In this document: piece by piece, positions 61,772 to 64,000 of the stretch
Layout of the letters: every line of letters begins with the position of its first letter
Position numbering within the stretch: the stretch's first letter is position 1
Source: Hyphomicrobiales bacterium
GTDB lineage: Bacteria; Pseudomonadota; Alphaproteobacteria; Rhizobiales; Devosiaceae
Assembly (NCBI GenBank): GCA_900470445.1
Contig: UCAU01000009.1
Location: forward strand, 41,437 to 105,436
Length of the DNA: 64,000 bases
Direction: 5' to 3'
Made by a program: the position numbers and the translations under genes
Notes under the pieces: generated by a model
Told to the model about the DNA's origin: nothing
What the model saw: the letters and a program-made list of their open reading frames with translations, nothing else
Database searches by the model: none

Positions 61772-62413
61772 ATGAGCACCGAGAGCGACGCCCGGTTTTG
61801 GGACCGGACATCCCGCCATTATGCTGCTTCCGCGATGGGGGACCAGGCCGGATATGAACGCTCGCTGGACCGCACCCGCGCTGTCTTGCGCCCCGATTCG
61901 CGCGTGCTGGAACTGGGCTGCGGCACAGGAAGCACCGCGCTTCTGCTGGCAGGCGATGTCCGAAGCTACCTGGCGACCGATATTTCCGCAGCAATGATCG
62001 CCATTGCCGGGGAAAAGCACGCCGCCAAGCCGATCCCCGCATTGTCGTTCCGCACCGCGACCGCCGAGGCGCTGATGCCCGAAGCAGGCCAGTTCGAAGC
62101 GGTCCTCGGCTTCAGCTATCTCCATCTGGTCCGCGACCTGCCCGCCACCCTGCGGCAGATTCATGCGCTGCTCGCAGCCGATGGCGTGTTCATCTCCAAG
62201 ACGCCCTGTGTAGGCGAAATGAACCCGCTGATCCCGATGCTCCTGCTGCCGGCCATGCGCGCCATCGGCAAGGCCCCGCATGCCAGCGTGTTCCGCGCCG
62301 CAGAGCTGGAGCAGCAGATCAAAGCTGCAGGATTCGACATCGTCGCGGTGGAAAAGCACGCGACCAAGGGGAACGATTACCGGCCCTATATCGTGGCGCG
62401 CAAAAGCTCTTAG
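61772..62413 (+). CDS. Class I SAM-dependent methyltransferase
   Basis: The 213-residue protein has motif [17 protein letters not shown] (about residues 46-61) that binds SAM, and the following [15 protein letters not shown] and [13 protein letters not shown] segments of the methyltransferase 11/25 fold. It starts [18 protein letters not shown], typical of small-molecule methyltransferases. The C-terminal half carries a hydrophobic stretch ([16 protein letters not shown]). The substrate is unknown. The stop overlaps that of the convergent NnrDE gene. Confidence 0.85.
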   Translation: MSTESDARFWDRTSRHYAASAMGDQAGYERSLDRTRAVLRPDSRVLELGCGTGSTALLLAGDVRSYLATDISAAMIAIAGEKHAAKPIPALSFRTATAEALMPEAGQFEAVLGFSYLHLVRDLPATLRQIHALLAADGVFISKTPCVGEMNPLIPMLLLPAMRAIGKAPHASVFRAAELEQQIKAAGFDIVAVEKHATKGNDYRPYIVARKSS

Positions 62414-63882
62414 AGGCTCGCCAAAACACCCGGGATCAGCAGCGGCAGGTCCTCGCTGATCAGCCCCGGCCCGCCAAAGCGGTTGGCAGCTTCCGCATGC
62501 AGCCACACGCCGGCGCAGGCGGCTTGCCAACCATCCATGCCCTGCCCCATCAGCCCGGCGATGATGCCGGCCAGCACGTCGCCCGAGCCGGCCGTGCCCA
62601 GCCAGGCCGGCGCATTGGCATTGATGGCGGCGCGGCCGTCGGGCGCGGCGATCACCGTGTCGCTGCCCTTGAGCACAACGATAGTGCCTGAATGCGCGGC
62701 CGCGGCCCGCGCCATGTCGAGCTTGCCACCCGGCACATCGCCAAACAGCCGTTGGAATTCGCCCTCATGCGGCGTGATCACCACCGGGCGCGGCTTGGCC
62801 CGGACGGCCGCGAACAACGCGCTCGCGTCGCCCGAAAAGCTGGTCAGCGCATCGGCATCGAGCACCGCGGCCGCCTCCGAAGCCAGCACCGTCAGCACAT
62901 TGTCCCGCGTCTGTTGCCCAATCCCTGCCGCCGGCCCGATCACCACCGAGCGCACCCGCTTGTCGCCCAGCAATTCGCCCAGCGCGGCCGTGTCTTCCGC
63001 CGGCTTGAGCATGATGGCCGTGACATGGGCCGCATGTACCAGCAGCGCCTGCTCGGACCCCGTCAGCGACACCAGCCCTGCTCCGGCCCGGAACGCGCCC
63101 ATGGCGGCCAGCCGCGCCGCCCCGGTCTGCAGCGGCCCACCCGAGACCACGACACAATGGCCGCGATCGAATTTGTTACCCTCCTCGCCTGGCGCGGGCA
63201 GCGACCACAGGCTGGGCGTATTCTGCCAGGCATTGGGCGCAATCTGGTTGAGCACGCCATCGGGAATGCCGATATCGCCCAGCACCACCTCGCCGCAAAG
63301 CGTACGCCCCGGCTGCAGTAGATGGCCGGGCTTGAGGCGGAAGAAGGTCACCGTCATCTCCGCCTGAATAGCGGCGCCGCGCACCCGGCCCGTCGCGCCG
63401 TCAATGCCACTGGGCACATCAATGCTCACTACCGGTCGCGAACTGGCATTGACCGCCTCGATGATCTCCTTGAACGCACCTTCCACATCGCGGTCCAGCC
63501 CCGCGCCCAGCAGCGCGTCCACCACCAGATCGGCATTCTCGATATCGGCTGCCGTGGGCGCCTCCACCCGGCCGGTCCACTGGCCCGCGACCACTGCCGC
63601 GTCGCCCTTGAGCGCCTCGCGCGAGCCGATCAGCCGCAATTGCACCGGCCAGCCGCGCTGTTTGAGCAGCCGCGCTACGACGAATCCATCGCCACCATTA
63701 TTGCCTGGTCCGCACAGCACCAGAGCCGAACGCTGGTAATAGCGTTCAGTGATGGCCTCGACCACCGCTTTGCCCGCCGCCTCCATCAAGGCCAGCGACT
63801 TGACGCCCCCCTGCACGGCAAGGCGATCGGCCTCGGCCATCTGGCCGGGGGTGAGCAGGATATCGGCGGAATTGGTGGTCAT
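62410..63882 (-). CDS. nnr: Bifunctional NAD(P)H-hydrate repair enzyme (NnrE-NnrD fusion)
   Basis: The protein repairs damaged NAD(P)HX. The N-terminal part (about residues 1-215) is the YjeF_N epimerase, with [21 protein letters not shown] near 53 and [13 protein letters not shown] near 153. The C-terminal part (about 230-485) is the ribokinase-like dehydratase, with [20 protein letters not shown] near 250 and [20 protein letters not shown] near 430, whose GSGD carries the catalytic aspartate. At 490 residues the fusion is normal in length. It converges on the methyltransferase gene with a 4-bp overlap. Confidence 0.94.
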   Translation of the reverse strand: MTTNSADILLTPGQMAEADRLAVQGGVKSLALMEAAGKAVVEAITERYYQRSALVLCGPGNNGGDGFVVARLLKQRGWPVQLRLIGSREALKGDAAVVAGQWTGRVEAPTAADIENADLVVDALLGAGLDRDVEGAFKEIIEAVNASSRPVVSIDVPSGIDGATGRVRGAAIQAEMTVTFFRLKPGHLLQPGRTLCGEVVLGDIGIPDGVLNQIAPNAWQNTPSLWSLPAPGEEGNKFDRGHCVVVSGGPLQTGAARLAAMGAFRAGAGLVSLTGSEQALLVHAAHVTAIMLKPAEDTAALGELLGDKRVRSVVIGPAAGIGQQTRDNVLTVLASEAAAVLDADALTSFSGDASALFAAVRAKPRPVVITPHEGEFQRLFGDVPGGKLDMARAAAAHSGTIVVLKGSDTVIAAPDGRAAINANAPAWLGTAGSGDVLAGIIAGLMGQGMDGWQAACAGVWLHAEAANRFGGPGLISEDLPLLIPGVLASL

Positions 63883-63916
63883 GGGGCGGTCTGCTTTGTC
63901 TTACGCGGGGTCATTC

Positions 63917-64000
63917 CGGCGCAGGCCGGAATCCATGCTGAAGGCTATCACGGACATCGGGTGTGCGGGAAAGGCACAGAATGGATTCCGGCCTGCGCCG
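63917..64000. repeat. Perfect 20-bp inverted repeat at the window edge
   Basis: Bases 63917-63936 (CGGCGCAGGCCGGAATCCAT) are repeated exactly as the reverse complement at 63981-64000, 44 bp apart. The right arm reaches the last base of the window and may continue. It has the look of the REP/BIME-like intergenic palindromes that are scattered in many alphaproteobacterial genomes. No second copy was seen elsewhere in the window. Confidence 0.85.

Overview
The window is GC-rich, gene-dense chromosomal DNA from an alphaproteobacterium, most likely Hyphomicrobiales (Rhizobiales). A Devosia-like organism is a guess. The clues are the order rpsB-tsf-pyrH-frr-uppS-cdsA-rseP-bamA-lpxD-fabZ-lpxA-lpxB ending against the tail of gltA, the sdhE-mfd pair divergent from recG, an IalB-family secreted protein, a FlhB-like/FliK pair, and many 4-bp start/stop overlaps. 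I saw no insertion sequence, prophage, CRISPR array or rRNA. Two tRNA genes are present (Ser-TGA and Lys-TTT).

Layout. 1-12.1 kb: a minus-strand macro-locus for translation (rpsB, tsf, frr), UMP kinase, undecaprenyl and phospholipid precursors, outer-membrane assembly (rseP, bamA) and lipid A (lpxD, fabZ, lpxA, lpxB). The usual neighbours dxr (between cdsA and rseP) and lpxI (between lpxA and lpxB) are not here. 12.2-13.3 kb: a PilZ protein and an F420-reductase-like NADP-binding protein. 13.7-19.3 kb: a tight operon of a Tat-type binding protein, two permeases, an ATPase, a glycerophosphodiester phosphodiesterase and an inositol-monophosphatase-family enzyme, probably an organophosphate uptake and dephosphorylation pathway. 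19.3-28.1 kb: small envelope genes, an MTA/SAH-nucleosidase-like protein, a SleB-type lipoprotein, the FlhB-like/FliK pair, a glycosyltransferase, a FecR-domain protein and a potassium channel with a zinc ribbon.

28.1-40.8 kb is the most interesting regulatory and metabolic block. A ScfR/RamB-type regulator, a stand-alone receiver, a two-helix membrane protein and a histidine kinase with a sodium/solute-symporter sensor form one minus-strand unit. It diverges from a complete branched-chain-amino-acid/amide-type ABC operon, and repeated TTGC/GCAA half-sites lie between them. The ABC operon converges on the 5-oxoprolinase genes pxpB-pxpC-pxpA, with a branched RNA fold between the two.

41-46.6 kb: a 58-codon gene, tRNA-Ser, a quinone oxidoreductase, a TerC protein, a split YeeE/YedE sulfur transporter coupled to a UbiH-like flavin monooxygenase, and an IalB protein. 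46.7-56 kb: mfd, sdhE, recG, glmS, glmU. 56-64 kb: an envelope protein, tRNA-Lys, a membrane protein, the unit tgt-pgi-map, a secreted protein, a methyltransferase, the NAD(P)HX repair enzyme, and an inverted repeat at the window edge. The encoded Tgt has lost three of the four zinc ligands of the bacterial enzyme. Many genes meet head-to-head with overlapping or nearly touching stop codons.
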